DNA of 25,714 nt from Flavobacteriaceae bacterium (GTDB taxonomy: Bacteria; Bacteroidota; Bacteroidia; Flavobacteriales; Flavobacteriaceae), in NCBI GenBank assembly GCA_949507465.1, contig CATEMS010000078.1, positions 1 to 25,714 on the forward strand, written 5' to 3'. This document shows positions 1-8,220 of this stretch, piece by piece. A program made the translations under genes and the position numbers. The first letter of the stretch is position 1; each line of letters opens with the position of its first letter. The notes beneath the pieces are model-generated. The model did no database searches. It worked only from the letters and a program-made list of their open reading frames with translations, and was not told the DNA's origin.

Positions 1-41
1 AAAAAATCCCCAATTTTAATTCAATAAAATGAGGATTTTTT
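1..41 (-). terminator. Rho-independent terminator downstream of gcvP
   Basis: The outer arms AAAAAATCC (1-9) and GGATTTTTT (33-41) are exact reverse complements. A second inner stem, ATTTTA (13-18) with TAAAAT (25-30), closes the loop. The hairpin lies 17 bases past the gcvP stop, and on the minus strand it ends in a run of T. The A-run on the other side would also let it work for any plus-strand transcript, so it may be bidirectional. The window edge hides what lies beyond it. Confidence 0.75.
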
Positions 42-58
42 AATTTAAACCATATAAT

Positions 59-2908
59 TTAATCTTCCATGTATTGCTCTATTGGTGCGCAGGTACAAAT
101 TAGATTTCTATATCCATATGCATCATCTACTCGCGCCACACTTGGCCAGAATTTATTATCACTAACAAATGCTAGAGGAAATGCGGCCTGTTGTCTTGTA
201 TATGGTAAATCCCATGTGTCTGCTGTGAGCAATGCCTGTGTGTGAGGAGCATTTTTGAGCACATTATTTGCTTCTTCTTTGTTTGTTGTTTTTATCTCAT
301 CACTAATAGATATCATTGCATCACAAAAACGATCTAACTCTTGCAGACTTTCACTCTCTGTGGGTTCAATCATCATGGTTCCTCCAACAGGAAAGGATAC
401 AGTTGGAGCATGAAACCCATAATCCATTAGTCGTTTAGCAATATCTACCACCTCTATACCGTGGTCTTTAAATGGACGACAATCAATAATCATCTCATGC
501 GCTGCTCGCCCTTTTTCTCCTACATACAATACAGCAAAATGACCGTCTAACCGCTCTTTGATATAATTTGCATTCAAGATGGCATACTGGGTAGATTTTT
601 TGAGTCCATTTTCTCCCAACATACATATATAAGCATAACTAATCAAGCAGGCCAATGCACTTCCCCAAGGGGCACCTGAAATTGCTGTAATAGCATGTTC
701 ACCACCGGTTTCAATCAAAGGATTACTTGGTAAAAACGGGGCCAATTGTTTTGCAACACATATTGGACCAACCCCAGGACCACCACCACCGTGGGGTATG
801 GCAAATGTTTTGTGCAAGTTTAAATGACATACATCTGCTCCAATTGCACCTGGGTTTGTTAGTGCAACTTGTGCGTTCATATTTGCACCATCCATATATA
901 CTTGGCCTCCATTGTCATGAATTAAACCTGTTATTTCTTTGATTGCACTTTCATATACACCGTGAGTTGAGGGATAGGTAATCATAAGTGCAGCAAGGTT
1001 GTCTTTATGTTCTTCTGCCTTAGCACGCAAGTCTTCTACATCAATATTTCCTTCTTCATTTGCCTTTGTAACCACTACTTTCATTCCTGCCATTACTGCG
1101 CTTGCAGGATTGGTGCCATGGGCAGAGGATGGAATAAGACATATGTTTCTGTGGTGATCATTTCTGGATTCATGATATGCTCTTATAACCATAAGCCCTG
1201 CATATTCTCCCTGAGCTCCAGAGTTTGGCTGTAATGATGTTCCAGCAAAACCTGTAATTTCTGTAAGTTGCTCTTCAAGTTTTTTCAGCATTATTTGATA
1301 GCCACCAGCCTGTTCTATAGGCACAAAAGGGTGCATGTTCCCCCACATAGGATTGCTCAAAGGAAGCATCTGAGAGGCAGCATTTAATTTCATGGTGCAA
1401 CTTCCAAGGGCAATCATGGAGTGATTTAGTGCTAGGTCTTTGCGTTCTAGATTCTTGATATATCGCATGAGTTCTGTCTCACTGTGGTAGGAATTAAAAA
1501 CGCTATTTTCTAAAAATGGGGTTTGTCTAGCAATACTCTTTGGAATGGAGGTTCCAACACATATTTCTGAAATTTTAAATGCTTCTTTGTGGTTTGCTTC
1601 TGCAAAAAGAGCAATGATTTTGTTGAGATCTTTTAGAGTTGTAGTTTCATTTACCGAGATAGAAACAGTTTCTGGGTCTGGGTAATAGAAATTCATTTGT
1701 TTTGCCTCACTTAAGAATTTTATTTTACTAGCATCTGTTTTTATTGCTATGGTATCAAAAAAGGTTTCATTTGTTTGTGTAAAACCTAAACCTTCTAGGG
1801 CAACAGCAAGTGTGGCTGCATGATTATGAACTTTATCTGCAATATATGTGAGACCTTTAGGGCCGTGATATACTCCATACATGCCAGCCATTACTGCAAG
1901 TAGAACTTGTGCGGTACAAATATTACTTGTGGCTTTGTCTCTTTTTATGTGTTGCTCTCTTGTCTGGAGTGCCATACGAAGGGCCCGGTTTCCTTTTGCA
2001 TCTCTGGTAACTCCAATGATACGTCCTGGGATATTTCGTTTGTAAGCTTCTTTTGTCGCAAAATAAGCTGCATGTGGTCCACCATAGCCAAGGGGAATAC
2101 CAAATCTTTGTGTGGTACCTACTACAACATCAACTCCAAAGGAACCTGGTGCTTCTAATTTTACCAAACTCAATATATCTGCAGCAATTGCTACTTTGAT
2201 TTGGTTTTCATTAGCATTTGCTACAAAAGATTTAAAATCATAAACTTTTCCGCTTTTTCCGGGGTATTGTAATATGGCAGCAAAATAGTCTTTACTAAAA
2301 TCAAAATCTTTGTGATCTCCAACAACCAATTCTATACCAATTGGCGTAGCTCTTGTTTGAAGCAAAGAAAGGGTTTGAGGTAATATATCCTCAGACACAA
2401 AAAATTTATTGACTCCGTCTTTCTTTTGTTGCCTCTCTCTTACCGCAAAGAGCAGTGCCATTGCTTCAGCAGCGGCTGTACTTTCGTCTAGTAGTGAGGC
2501 ATTGGCAAGCTCCATGCCAGTGAGATCTGTGATCATTGTCTGGAAATTCAGCAATGCCTCAAGGCGTCCTTGTGCAATTTCTGCCTGATAAGGGGTGTAA
2601 GCAGTGTACCAACCTGGGTTTTCTAATATGTTTCTTTGGATCACAGGTGGTGTGATGGCTTGATGATATCCAAGACCAATGTAGGTTTTAAAGATTTGGT
2701 TTTTAGAAGCAAGTCCTCCAATGTGCTCAAGAAATTCTTGCTCACTCATTGCTTTATCAAGGGTTATTTTTTTTTCAAGCCTTATATCATCAGGGATGGT
2801 TTGATCAATGAGTTCCTCCATTGTTTTTGCGCCAACAACGTTTAGCATTTTTTGAAGTTCTTCTTTACGAGGTCCTATGTGTCTGAGGGCAAAAGAGTCT
2901 GTATTCAT
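59..2908 (-). CDS. gcvP: Glycine dehydrogenase (decarboxylating), P protein of the glycine cleavage system
   Basis: This is the PLP-dependent glycine decarboxylase, which releases CO2 from glycine and passes the aminomethyl group to the lipoyl arm of GcvH. The 949 residues match the fused single-chain form (about 950 aa) rather than the split GcvPA/GcvPB form. The N-terminal half starts with the family-like RHIGP and carries a GYGGPHAAYFA segment. The C-terminal half holds the PLP site HLNLHKTFAIPHGGGGPG, with the Schiff-base lysine at K700, and the stretch GSCTMKLNAA. The ATG at 2908 is preceded by AAGGA on the coding strand. The gene is monocistronic here: a terminator follows it, a divergent gene lies upstream, and gcvT and gcvH are not in the window. 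The reading frame is intact. Confidence 0.97.
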   Translation of the reverse strand: MNTDSFALRHIGPRKEELQKMLNVVGAKTMEELIDQTIPDDIRLEKKITLDKAMSEQEFLEHIGGLASKNQIFKTYIGLGYHQAITPPVIQRNILENPGWYTAYTPYQAEIAQGRLEALLNFQTMITDLTGMELANASLLDESTAAAEAMALLFAVRERQQKKDGVNKFFVSEDILPQTLSLLQTRATPIGIELVVGDHKDFDFSKDYFAAILQYPGKSGKVYDFKSFVANANENQIKVAIAADILSLVKLEAPGSFGVDVVVGTTQRFGIPLGYGGPHAAYFATKEAYKRNIPGRIIGVTRDAKGNRALRMALQTREQHIKRDKATSNICTAQVLLAVMAGMYGVYHGPKGLTYIADKVHNHAATLAVALEGLGFTQTNETFFDTIAIKTDASKIKFLSEAKQMNFYYPDPETVSISVNETTTLKDLNKIIALFAEANHKEAFKISEICVGTSIPKSIARQTPFLENSVFNSYHSETELMRYIKNLERKDLALNHSMIALGSCTMKLNAASQMLPLSNPMWGNMHPFVPIEQAGGYQIMLKKLEEQLTEITGFAGTSLQPNSGAQGEYAGLMVIRAYHESRNDHHRNICLIPSSAHGTNPASAVMAGMKVVVTKANEEGNIDVEDLRAKAEEHKDNLAALMITYPSTHGVYESAIKEITGLIHDNGGQVYMDGANMNAQVALTNPGAIGADVCHLNLHKTFAIPHGGGGPGVGPICVAKQLAPFLPSNPLIETGGEHAITAISGAPWGSALACLISYAYICMLGENGLKKSTQYAILNANYIKERLDGHFAVLYVGEKGRAAHEMIIDCRPFKDHGIEVVDIAKRLMDYGFHAPTVSFPVGGTMMIEPTESESLQELDRFCDAMISISDEIKTTNKEEANNVLKNAPHTQALLTADTWDLPYTRQQAAFPLAFVSDNKFWPSVARVDDAYGYRNLICTCAPIEQYMED

Positions 2909-2979
2909 AGCATGTTCCTTGGAAAAGGAAATAGTGTTAATTGAACAAATGGATGATATAATTCTAAGCCTAAAATAAA

Positions 2980-3039
2980 GTTGTAAAAGTACAACATAAA
3001 AAAAATAAAAATGAAATGTTTAACATTTTGCAAACGTTT
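2980..3039. promoter_or_regulatory. Cluster of three short palindromes in the gcvP divergent intergenic region
   Basis: The 225-base gap between gcvP and the divergent membrane-protein gene contains three perfect inverted repeats within 60 bases. They are GTTGTA-AAAG-TACAAC (2980-2995), AAATGTT-T-AACATTT (3014-3028) and AAACGTTT (3032-3039). Read on the minus strand, the first also contains TACTTTTA, which matches 7 of 8 bases of the Bacteroidota -7 box TAnnTTTG. The arrangement is what one expects of operator sites for dimeric regulators over a divergent promoter. No regulator is encoded nearby, and AT-rich DNA makes short palindromes fairly likely by chance. Confidence 0.35.
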
Positions 3040-3133
3040 ACTTTTCAACTAAAAAACCCAGGTTACTAACAATCTTTTTTAAAAAGTATGGATGTTTTAG
3101 AGTTTCAAAACAAGGAATACGTAATTTTATATT

Positions 3134-3955
3134 GTGAAATTAATACACTCTTTTTTTTCTTTCTACATAAAAAGCAGTATTCATGTTGCTTTGGGTGTCA
3201 TGGGGCTTGTGTTTGTGACAGGTGTTGAATATGATATTACACTTCCAAACGATTTGTATTGGGTTGTTTTTTTAGGCACAATTACGGGATATAATTTTAT
3301 TAAATATGCTGAATTAGCTGGTTTACAGCACAAAAGTCTTATTAGAAGTTTGCAAAATTTACAACTATTCTCTTTGGCGGTATTTTGTTTACTGGTATAC
3401 TTTTTAACCCAACTAGATATCATGGTTTTAATTCTTTTGGGTGTGCTTGGTTTTTTTGTGATATTGTACGTGGTGCCCTCTGTAAAGGACCAAAACCTCC
3501 GCAAGCTAGCTGGCGTTAAGGTGTTTATAGTAGCCTTAGTTTGGTCTAGCCTTACTGTTTTGGTACCAGTGTATTATGCCAAGGGAGTTGGCCCAGATAT
3601 ATGGCTTTGTTTTACCCAAAGATTTTTTATTGTACTTGCTTTAATTATTCCTTTCGAGATTAGAGACCTACCAGAAGATAAGCGCGTTTTGGTAACTTTT
3701 CCTCAATTACTAGGGGTTCAAAAAACAAAGATTATTGGCGCAGTATTACTCTTTCTCACGCTACTCATTGAAGGATTAAAACAACCCTTTGAGCTTTATA
3801 AAACAGTACCATTAATTATTGTTTGCACGCTCGTAGCTTATTGTTTGCACCACGCTAGAGTAGATCAGTCGAAATATTTTGCTTCTTTTTGGGTAGAGGG
3901 TATTGCCTCTCTTTGGGCAGTGATGCTATGGGTAATTTATTTCATATCAAATTAA
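3134..3955 (+). CDS. UbiA-like polytopic membrane protein of unknown function
   Basis: This is a 273-residue, very hydrophobic protein with about eight predicted membrane segments. Its layout recalls UbiA prenyltransferases. The segment EIRDLPED (175-182) contains a DxxxD like the second Asp motif of that family, and a lysine (K129) lies in the preceding helix region. At the position of the first NDxxDxxxD motif there is only YNFIKYAE (53-60), so prenyl-diphosphate binding would be altered. Membrane location is clear, but function and substrate are not. The start is GTG at 3134: an in-frame stop lies four codons upstream (3122-3124) and the next ATG is at codon 23, inside the first hydrophobic helix. 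Its stop overlaps the stop of the convergent lipoprotein gene by 4 bases. Confidence 0.7.
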   Translation: MKLIHSFFSFYIKSSIHVALGVMGLVFVTGVEYDITLPNDLYWVVFLGTITGYNFIKYAELAGLQHKSLIRSLQNLQLFSLAVFCLLVYFLTQLDIMVLILLGVLGFFVILYVVPSVKDQNLRKLAGVKVFIVALVWSSLTVLVPVYYAKGVGPDIWLCFTQRFFIVLALIIPFEIRDLPEDKRVLVTFPQLLGVQKTKIIGAVLLFLTLLIEGLKQPFELYKTVPLIIVCTLVAYCLHHARVDQSKYFASFWVEGIASLWAVMLWVIYFISN

Positions 3956-4368
3956 GACTCTTGGTTATTTTCTGTCTTCTTTTTAAATCTTAATGGCTGC
4001 TGTGTTCCCCATAGCCCTATGATTAAATTTTCTGTGTCCAGTTTTATGATGTAATAACACTCCCGGGGGGTTGAGTTTGTTTGGATGTATTTGTTTTTTT
4101 CTATTGGCGTATTTTTTAAATTAGTTCCTGCACAAGAATCCTCTATTGTGTACCCAATGTTTTTTTTAACTGCAATACCGTCATACCTATTGATAACGTT
4201 TTTGTCTTCAAAAGTTAGGGTGCTATAGGGATCAAGTGTATTGATCCAAGTGCCCTGTAATTTACTATAAATTAAAACGCTTGACGGGTTATCTACTTCT
4301 TGTCTTGTTGGGTTTTTTTTGCAAGAAAAAAGCAGCAATATAAATAAGGTAATGTAAATGGGTTTCAT
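3952..4368 (-). CDS. Small lipoprotein of unknown function
   Basis: This is a 138-residue protein with a short type II signal peptide. Basic M-K is followed by a hydrophobic stretch and the lipobox-like LLFSC, which makes C16 the probable lipidated residue, so the mature protein should be membrane anchored. The mature part is rich in Lys, Asn and Thr and contains SKLQGTWINTLDPYSTLTFE. That resembles the opening of small beta-sheet, lipocalin-like lipoproteins (LxGTW), but the similarity is weak. It starts 12 bases after the stop of the M3 peptidase gene and is probably the last gene of the purK-purE-peptidase transcript. I do not recognise a specific family. Confidence 0.7.
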   Translation of the reverse strand: MKPIYITLFILLLFSCKKNPTRQEVDNPSSVLIYSKLQGTWINTLDPYSTLTFEDKNVINRYDGIAVKKNIGYTIEDSCAGTNLKNTPIEKNKYIQTNSTPRECYYIIKLDTENLIIGLWGTQQPLRFKKKTENNQES

Positions 4369-4380
4369 ATTTAATTTTTA

Positions 4381-6417
4381 TTACATCAGACCAGCTCTCT
4401 CTAGCAAAGCATCAGGGTTTGGTTGTTGCCCTCTAAATTTAATATACAACTCCATGGGGTCTTGAGTTCCTCCTTTTGATAAGACATTATTTTTAAATTT
4501 GAGTGCTACCTTTTTATTAAATACACCCTCCTTTTTAAAATAAGAAAATGCGTCTGCATCAAGTACCTCTGCCCATTTATAACTATAATAACCAGCACTA
4601 TACCCTCCTTGAAATATATGACTAAATGCAGTACTCATACAAGTCTTTGAGGTTTGTGGATATAGCGATGTGTCTGCAAAGGCTTTGTTTTCAAAGTCTT
4701 TTACTGAGCTTATCTTTGACGGATCACCACTATGCCAAGCCATATCAAGCATCCCAAAACTAAGTTGTCTGAGGGTTTGCATACCCTGATGAAACGTAGC
4801 AGAGGCCTTAATTTTTTCAATGAGCTGCATAGGGATTACCTCACCAGTTTTGTAGTGTGTGGCAAACAATTCTAAGGTTTGTTTTTCGTAACACCAATTT
4901 TCTAATATTTGACTTGGAAGTTCTACAAAATCCCAAGAAACATTTGTTCCACTTAAACCTTTATACCTTGTGTTTGCAAGCATTCCATGAAGTCCGTGAC
5001 CAAATTCATGAAAAAGTGTGGTTACTTCATTAAAAGTTAATAGGGATGGTTTTGTAGCCGTGGGTTTTGTGAAATTACAAACGTTAGAAATATGAGGTCT
5101 ATGATTTATAAGACCTTTTCCATCGGGTGTATCTATTTTTTCTTGTGGCTTGTAGCTTGTCATCCAAGCACCACCTCGTTTTCCTGGTCGTGGATGAAAA
5201 TCTGCATAAAAAATTGCTACAAGGTCCCCATTATTATCTAATACTCGGTAAGTTTTTACATCTTGATGATAGGTGTCAATACTTGGGTCTTCTTTAAACT
5301 CAAGATCAAACAATTTATTAGCTACTTTAAATACACCCTGTATTACGTTTTCTAATTTAAAGTAAGGTTTTAGTTGCTCATCATCTAAACTGAATTTTTG
5401 TTGTTTTAATTTTTCAGCATAATAAGCGCCATCCCATTTTTGTAGTTGGTCTATGTTATCAAGTTGTTTTGCAAATGCTTCTAGCTCATCAAATTCTTTT
5501 TGTGCGGCTGGTTTGGCTTTTATTAATAATTGGTTCAAAAAAGTTTGCACCTTCTCGGGTGATTTTGCCATACGTTCTTCTAAAACGAAATGTGCATGGC
5601 TCTCATATCCCAGAAGTTGGGCTCTTTGATACCTTAGTTGTACAATATCTAAAACCAGTTGTTGGTTGTTTTGCTCATCGTCTTGGAAGGCTCTTGCCCC
5701 ATAGGCTAAGGCTAGTTTTTTACGTAAGGCCCTGTTTTGGGCATATTTCATAAAGGGCATATAACTTGGATAGTCTAGGGTAATCATCCATCCTTTTTTT
5801 CCTTTTTCAGCAGCTGCTTGTTTAGCAGCTTCTTTCGCACCATCAGGCAAACCCTTGAGATCTTGCTCATTATCTAGAAGCAGCTCAAAGTTGTTAGTTT
5901 GGGCTAGCACATTTTCACCAAAGCGTAATCCCAGTTTAGATAACTGTGTATCTATATCTCGAAGTTGTTTTTTTTTCTGTTCAGATAAATTGGCTCCATT
6001 TCTTGCAAATCCTTTGTATTGTTTCTCTAACAACATCTGCTGCTCGTTGTTTAAAGTAAGTGTTTGCTTGTGATCGTAGACTGCTTTGACCCTTTTAAAA
6101 AGGTCTTGATTGAGTAGCAGATCATTAGAGAAATTTGACAATAAAGGAGAAACTTCTTGCGCTATTTGTTGAATTTGATTATTTGTTTCTGCACTATTTA
6201 AATTAAAAAAAATACTGGTGGCTCTATCTAAAGCCTTTCCTGTATTCTCAAGAGCTTCTACTGTATTTTTAAAGGAAGGTGGCTCTTGGTTTTTGGTAAT
6301 AAGGGCTACCTCTTGTTTTGTGATATCAATTAGGGCTTTGATACCCGGCAGATAATGCTCATTTTTAATTTTAGAGAAAGGGGCTAGATCAAAGGGTTGT
6401 AACAAAGGATTATCCAT
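4381..6417 (-). CDS. M3 family zinc metallopeptidase (oligopeptidase A / peptidyl-dipeptidase Dcp type)
   Basis: This enzyme cleaves short peptides and completes intracellular protein turnover. The zinc site is HEFGH, with H470, E471 and H474, and the third ligand is E499 in FVELPSQILENW, which is the M3A spacing. The C-terminal GGYSAGYYSYKWAEVLDADAF block carries the conserved substrate-contacting Tyr and Gly residues. The length of 678 residues matches Dcp and OpdA, both about 680. There is no signal peptide, so it is probably cytoplasmic. The segment SGTNVSWDFVELPSQ mixes features of the Dcp and OpdA branches, so I cannot tell dipeptidyl-carboxypeptidase from oligopeptidase activity by eye. 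It lies 53 bases downstream of purE on the same strand. Confidence 0.93.
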   Translation of the reverse strand: MDNPLLQPFDLAPFSKIKNEHYLPGIKALIDITKQEVALITKNQEPPSFKNTVEALENTGKALDRATSIFFNLNSAETNNQIQQIAQEVSPLLSNFSNDLLLNQDLFKRVKAVYDHKQTLTLNNEQQMLLEKQYKGFARNGANLSEQKKKQLRDIDTQLSKLGLRFGENVLAQTNNFELLLDNEQDLKGLPDGAKEAAKQAAAEKGKKGWMITLDYPSYMPFMKYAQNRALRKKLALAYGARAFQDDEQNNQQLVLDIVQLRYQRAQLLGYESHAHFVLEERMAKSPEKVQTFLNQLLIKAKPAAQKEFDELEAFAKQLDNIDQLQKWDGAYYAEKLKQQKFSLDDEQLKPYFKLENVIQGVFKVANKLFDLEFKEDPSIDTYHQDVKTYRVLDNNGDLVAIFYADFHPRPGKRGGAWMTSYKPQEKIDTPDGKGLINHRPHISNVCNFTKPTATKPSLLTFNEVTTLFHEFGHGLHGMLANTRYKGLSGTNVSWDFVELPSQILENWCYEKQTLELFATHYKTGEVIPMQLIEKIKASATFHQGMQTLRQLSFGMLDMAWHSGDPSKISSVKDFENKAFADTSLYPQTSKTCMSTAFSHIFQGGYSAGYYSYKWAEVLDADAFSYFKKEGVFNKKVALKFKNNVLSKGGTQDPMELYIKFRGQQPNPDALLERAGLM

Positions 6418-6470
6418 AAAATAGGCTTTAGGGTCTTGGTGTTTGAAAAAAGATTACAAATAATTGAAAC

Positions 6471-6947
6471 CTAAAGGTTTTTTGCACTTTGTTCAACCTT
6501 TGTTTTCAATCCCTCTTTATATGCTATTACTTTATCTAGCACACAAGTGTCTGCAGTGCTAATCATTTGCGCAGCTAGAATACCTGCATTTTTTGCTCCA
6601 TTTAATGCAACAGTTGCTACGGGTACTCCCCCTGGCATTTGTAGGATAGATAATACCGAGTCCCAGCCGTCTATGCTATTACTTGACTTAACAGGTACCC
6701 CAATGACAGGCAGTGGTGATAAAGAAGCCACCATGCCCGGAAGATGGGCTGCGCCACCTGCTCCAGCAATAATTACTTTAATCCCTCTTGTATGAGCATT
6801 TTTACTGAAGTCAAATAGTTTTTCTGGTGTGCGATGCGCAGAGACAATATCTACTTCAATTTCTATATCAAATCCTTTTAGGATATCTATGGCATCTTGC
6901 ATTACAGGCATATCACTTTTGGACCCCATTACTATTGCTACTTTCAT
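6471..6947 (-). CDS. purE: N5-carboxyaminoimidazole ribonucleotide mutase
   Basis: Class I PurE converts N5-CAIR, the product of PurK, to CAIR in de novo purine synthesis. The 158-residue length is normal. The visible motifs are GSKSDMPVM (8-16) for phosphate binding, SAHRTP (36-41) with the active-site His38, and AGAGGAAHLPGM (61-72). Because purK lies directly upstream with a 2-base gap, the enzyme works as the mutase rather than as a class II AIR carboxylase. The two genes are almost certainly translated from one message. Confidence 0.97.
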   Translation of the reverse strand: MKVAIVMGSKSDMPVMQDAIDILKGFDIEIEVDIVSAHRTPEKLFDFSKNAHTRGIKVIIAGAGGAAHLPGMVASLSPLPVIGVPVKSSNSIDGWDSVLSILQMPGGVPVATVALNGAKNAGILAAQMISTADTCVLDKVIAYKEGLKTKVEQSAKNL

Positions 6948-6949
6948 AA

Positions 6950-8107
6950 TTATTTGCTTATTACTTTAATACGTTGTTTTACTTGTTGTGCTATTTCTCT
7001 TGCGGTATCAATATTTTCATTTACAATGGTTACGTGTCCCATTTTTCTGAAAGGGCGTGTTTGTTTTTTTCCATAGATATGAGGTGTGACACCATCCATG
7101 GCCATAATTTCCTTAATATTTTGGTATGCTACATCTCCGGTGTGGTTTTGTTCACCAACCAAATTTACCATTATACCACCTACTTTACTAGCTGTATTAC
7201 CAAGAGGTAGATCCAGCACTGCTCTTATATGTTGTTCAAATTGGTTAGTGTAACTAGCTTCAATACTGTAATGCCCAGAATTATGGGGCCTTGGAGCTAC
7301 TTCATTTACTATAATTTGATCATCAATTGTTTGAAACATTTCTACCGCTAATAGCCCCACATGCTCGAAGGCTTTGGATACCTGTATGGCAATATTTCTA
7401 GCTTTTTCAGCAACTTGTTTGTCAATACGGGCAGGGCATATAACATATTCTACTTGGTTTGCTTGAGGATGAAACTCCATTTCTACAACAGGATATGTTT
7501 TTACCTGCTGGCTTGGATTTCTAGCGACAATAACTGCAAGTTCATTTTTAAAATTAACTAAATCTTCAATAACACATGGGCAATCTGGAAGTTGCTCTAA
7601 TGTTTGTGAAGTTTTAATGACTTGAACACCCTTACCATCATATCCTCCCGTGCAACTCTTCCAGACAAAGGGAAGCTTTAATTCATCATTTGCTAGAGCC
7701 TTTTTTACCAGGCTAATACTGTCAAAAACAGAAAATGCAGCGGTGGGTATGTGATGGGTTTGGTAAAACTTTTTTTGCACCCCTTTGTTTTGAATGTTAC
7801 GCAGTGTGTTTGCGCTAGGATATACTATTTTACCCATCTTCTCTAGAGCTTCTATGGCCTCTAGGTTTACCCCTTCAATCTCAAGGGTGAGAATATCAAC
7901 TTTTTTTCCGAAGTTAAATACTGCATCATAGTTCATTAAATCTCCTTGGGTGAAGTGGTCACAAGAGATTCGGCATGGCGCATCAAAACTAGGATCTAGC
8001 ACATGTGTGGTAATGTCAAATTTGCGCGTTTGGTAAAGCATCATTTTGCCTAGTTGCCCGCCGCCTAAAATTCCGAGTGTGAAATTTGAAGAAAAATAAT
8101 TTGCCAT
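6950..8107 (-). CDS. purK: 5-(carboxyamino)imidazole ribonucleotide synthase, ATP-grasp
   Basis: PurK carboxylates AIR to N5-CAIR using ATP and bicarbonate. The N-terminal domain carries LGILGGGQLGKMM. The ATP-grasp core includes CVIEDLVNFKNELAVIVAR and the metal-binding end NEVAPRPHNSGHYSIEA. I chose the ATG at 8105-8107 (protein MANYFSS..., 385 aa). A longer form from 8122 adds only MYLCI, and its start codon would overlap an exact TATCTTTG -7 element (8112-8119 on the minus strand), so the longer form would lie upstream of the likely transcript start. The gene is divergent from adk and is followed 2 bases later by purE. Confidence 0.95.
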   Translation of the reverse strand: MANYFSSNFTLGILGGGQLGKMMLYQTRKFDITTHVLDPSFDAPCRISCDHFTQGDLMNYDAVFNFGKKVDILTLEIEGVNLEAIEALEKMGKIVYPSANTLRNIQNKGVQKKFYQTHHIPTAAFSVFDSISLVKKALANDELKLPFVWKSCTGGYDGKGVQVIKTSQTLEQLPDCPCVIEDLVNFKNELAVIVARNPSQQVKTYPVVEMEFHPQANQVEYVICPARIDKQVAEKARNIAIQVSKAFEHVGLLAVEMFQTIDDQIIVNEVAPRPHNSGHYSIEASYTNQFEQHIRAVLDLPLGNTASKVGGIMVNLVGEQNHTGDVAYQNIKEIMAMDGVTPHIYGKKQTRPFRKMGHVTIVNENIDTAREIAQQVKQRIKVISK

Positions 8108-8111
8108 AATA

Positions 8112-8119
8112 CAAAGATA
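8112..8119 (-). promoter_or_regulatory. Putative -7 promoter element of purK
   Basis: On the minus strand these bases read TATCTTTG, an exact match to the Bacteroidota -7 consensus TAnnTTTG. It lies only 4 bases before the chosen purK ATG, so the message would start at or within a few bases of the start codon. A TTTG is found 11 bases upstream, closer than the usual 17-23, so the -33 element is poor. Confidence 0.5.
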
Positions 8120-8138
8120 CATTGTTCTTTCAAATAGC

Positions 8139-8146
8139 TATCTTTG
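8139..8146 (+). promoter_or_regulatory. Putative -7 promoter element of adk
   Basis: TATCTTTG matches TAnnTTTG exactly. A TTG at 8122-8124 lies 14 bases upstream, a little closer than the 17-23 bases usual for Flavobacterium promoters. Transcription from here would give a leader of roughly 70 bases before the adk ATG. The element is the mirror image of the purK -7 element on the other strand, with 19 bases between the two. Confidence 0.45.
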
Positions 8147-8220
8147 CCGCTATTAATTATTACACAACTTTTTATTAAATACTGAGGTTTAAACACCTTA
8201 AGATTCACAAAACAAAGCAA

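Noticed and set aside
727..942. Plus-strand open frame inside gcvP, and other antisense frames inside known genes
   Set aside because: They lie opposite highly conserved enzyme motifs and have no domain or start signal of their own.
3088..3228. Small open frame starting ATG at 3088 and running out of frame into the UbiA-like gene, with a Cys-rich end
   Set aside because: The Cys residues come from the shifted reading of hydrophobic codons of the real gene. There is no supporting start signal, and the overlap is with a well-supported membrane protein.
6466..6480. AAACC...GGTTT hairpin at the purE stop as a terminator
   Set aside because: It has only a 5-bp stem, and its T-run is on the plus strand while transcription is on the minus strand.
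8108..8122. Longer purK start at 8122 (adds MYLCI)
   Set aside because: The extension covers an exact -7 promoter box, and the residues do not resemble the start of the PurK Rossmann domain.
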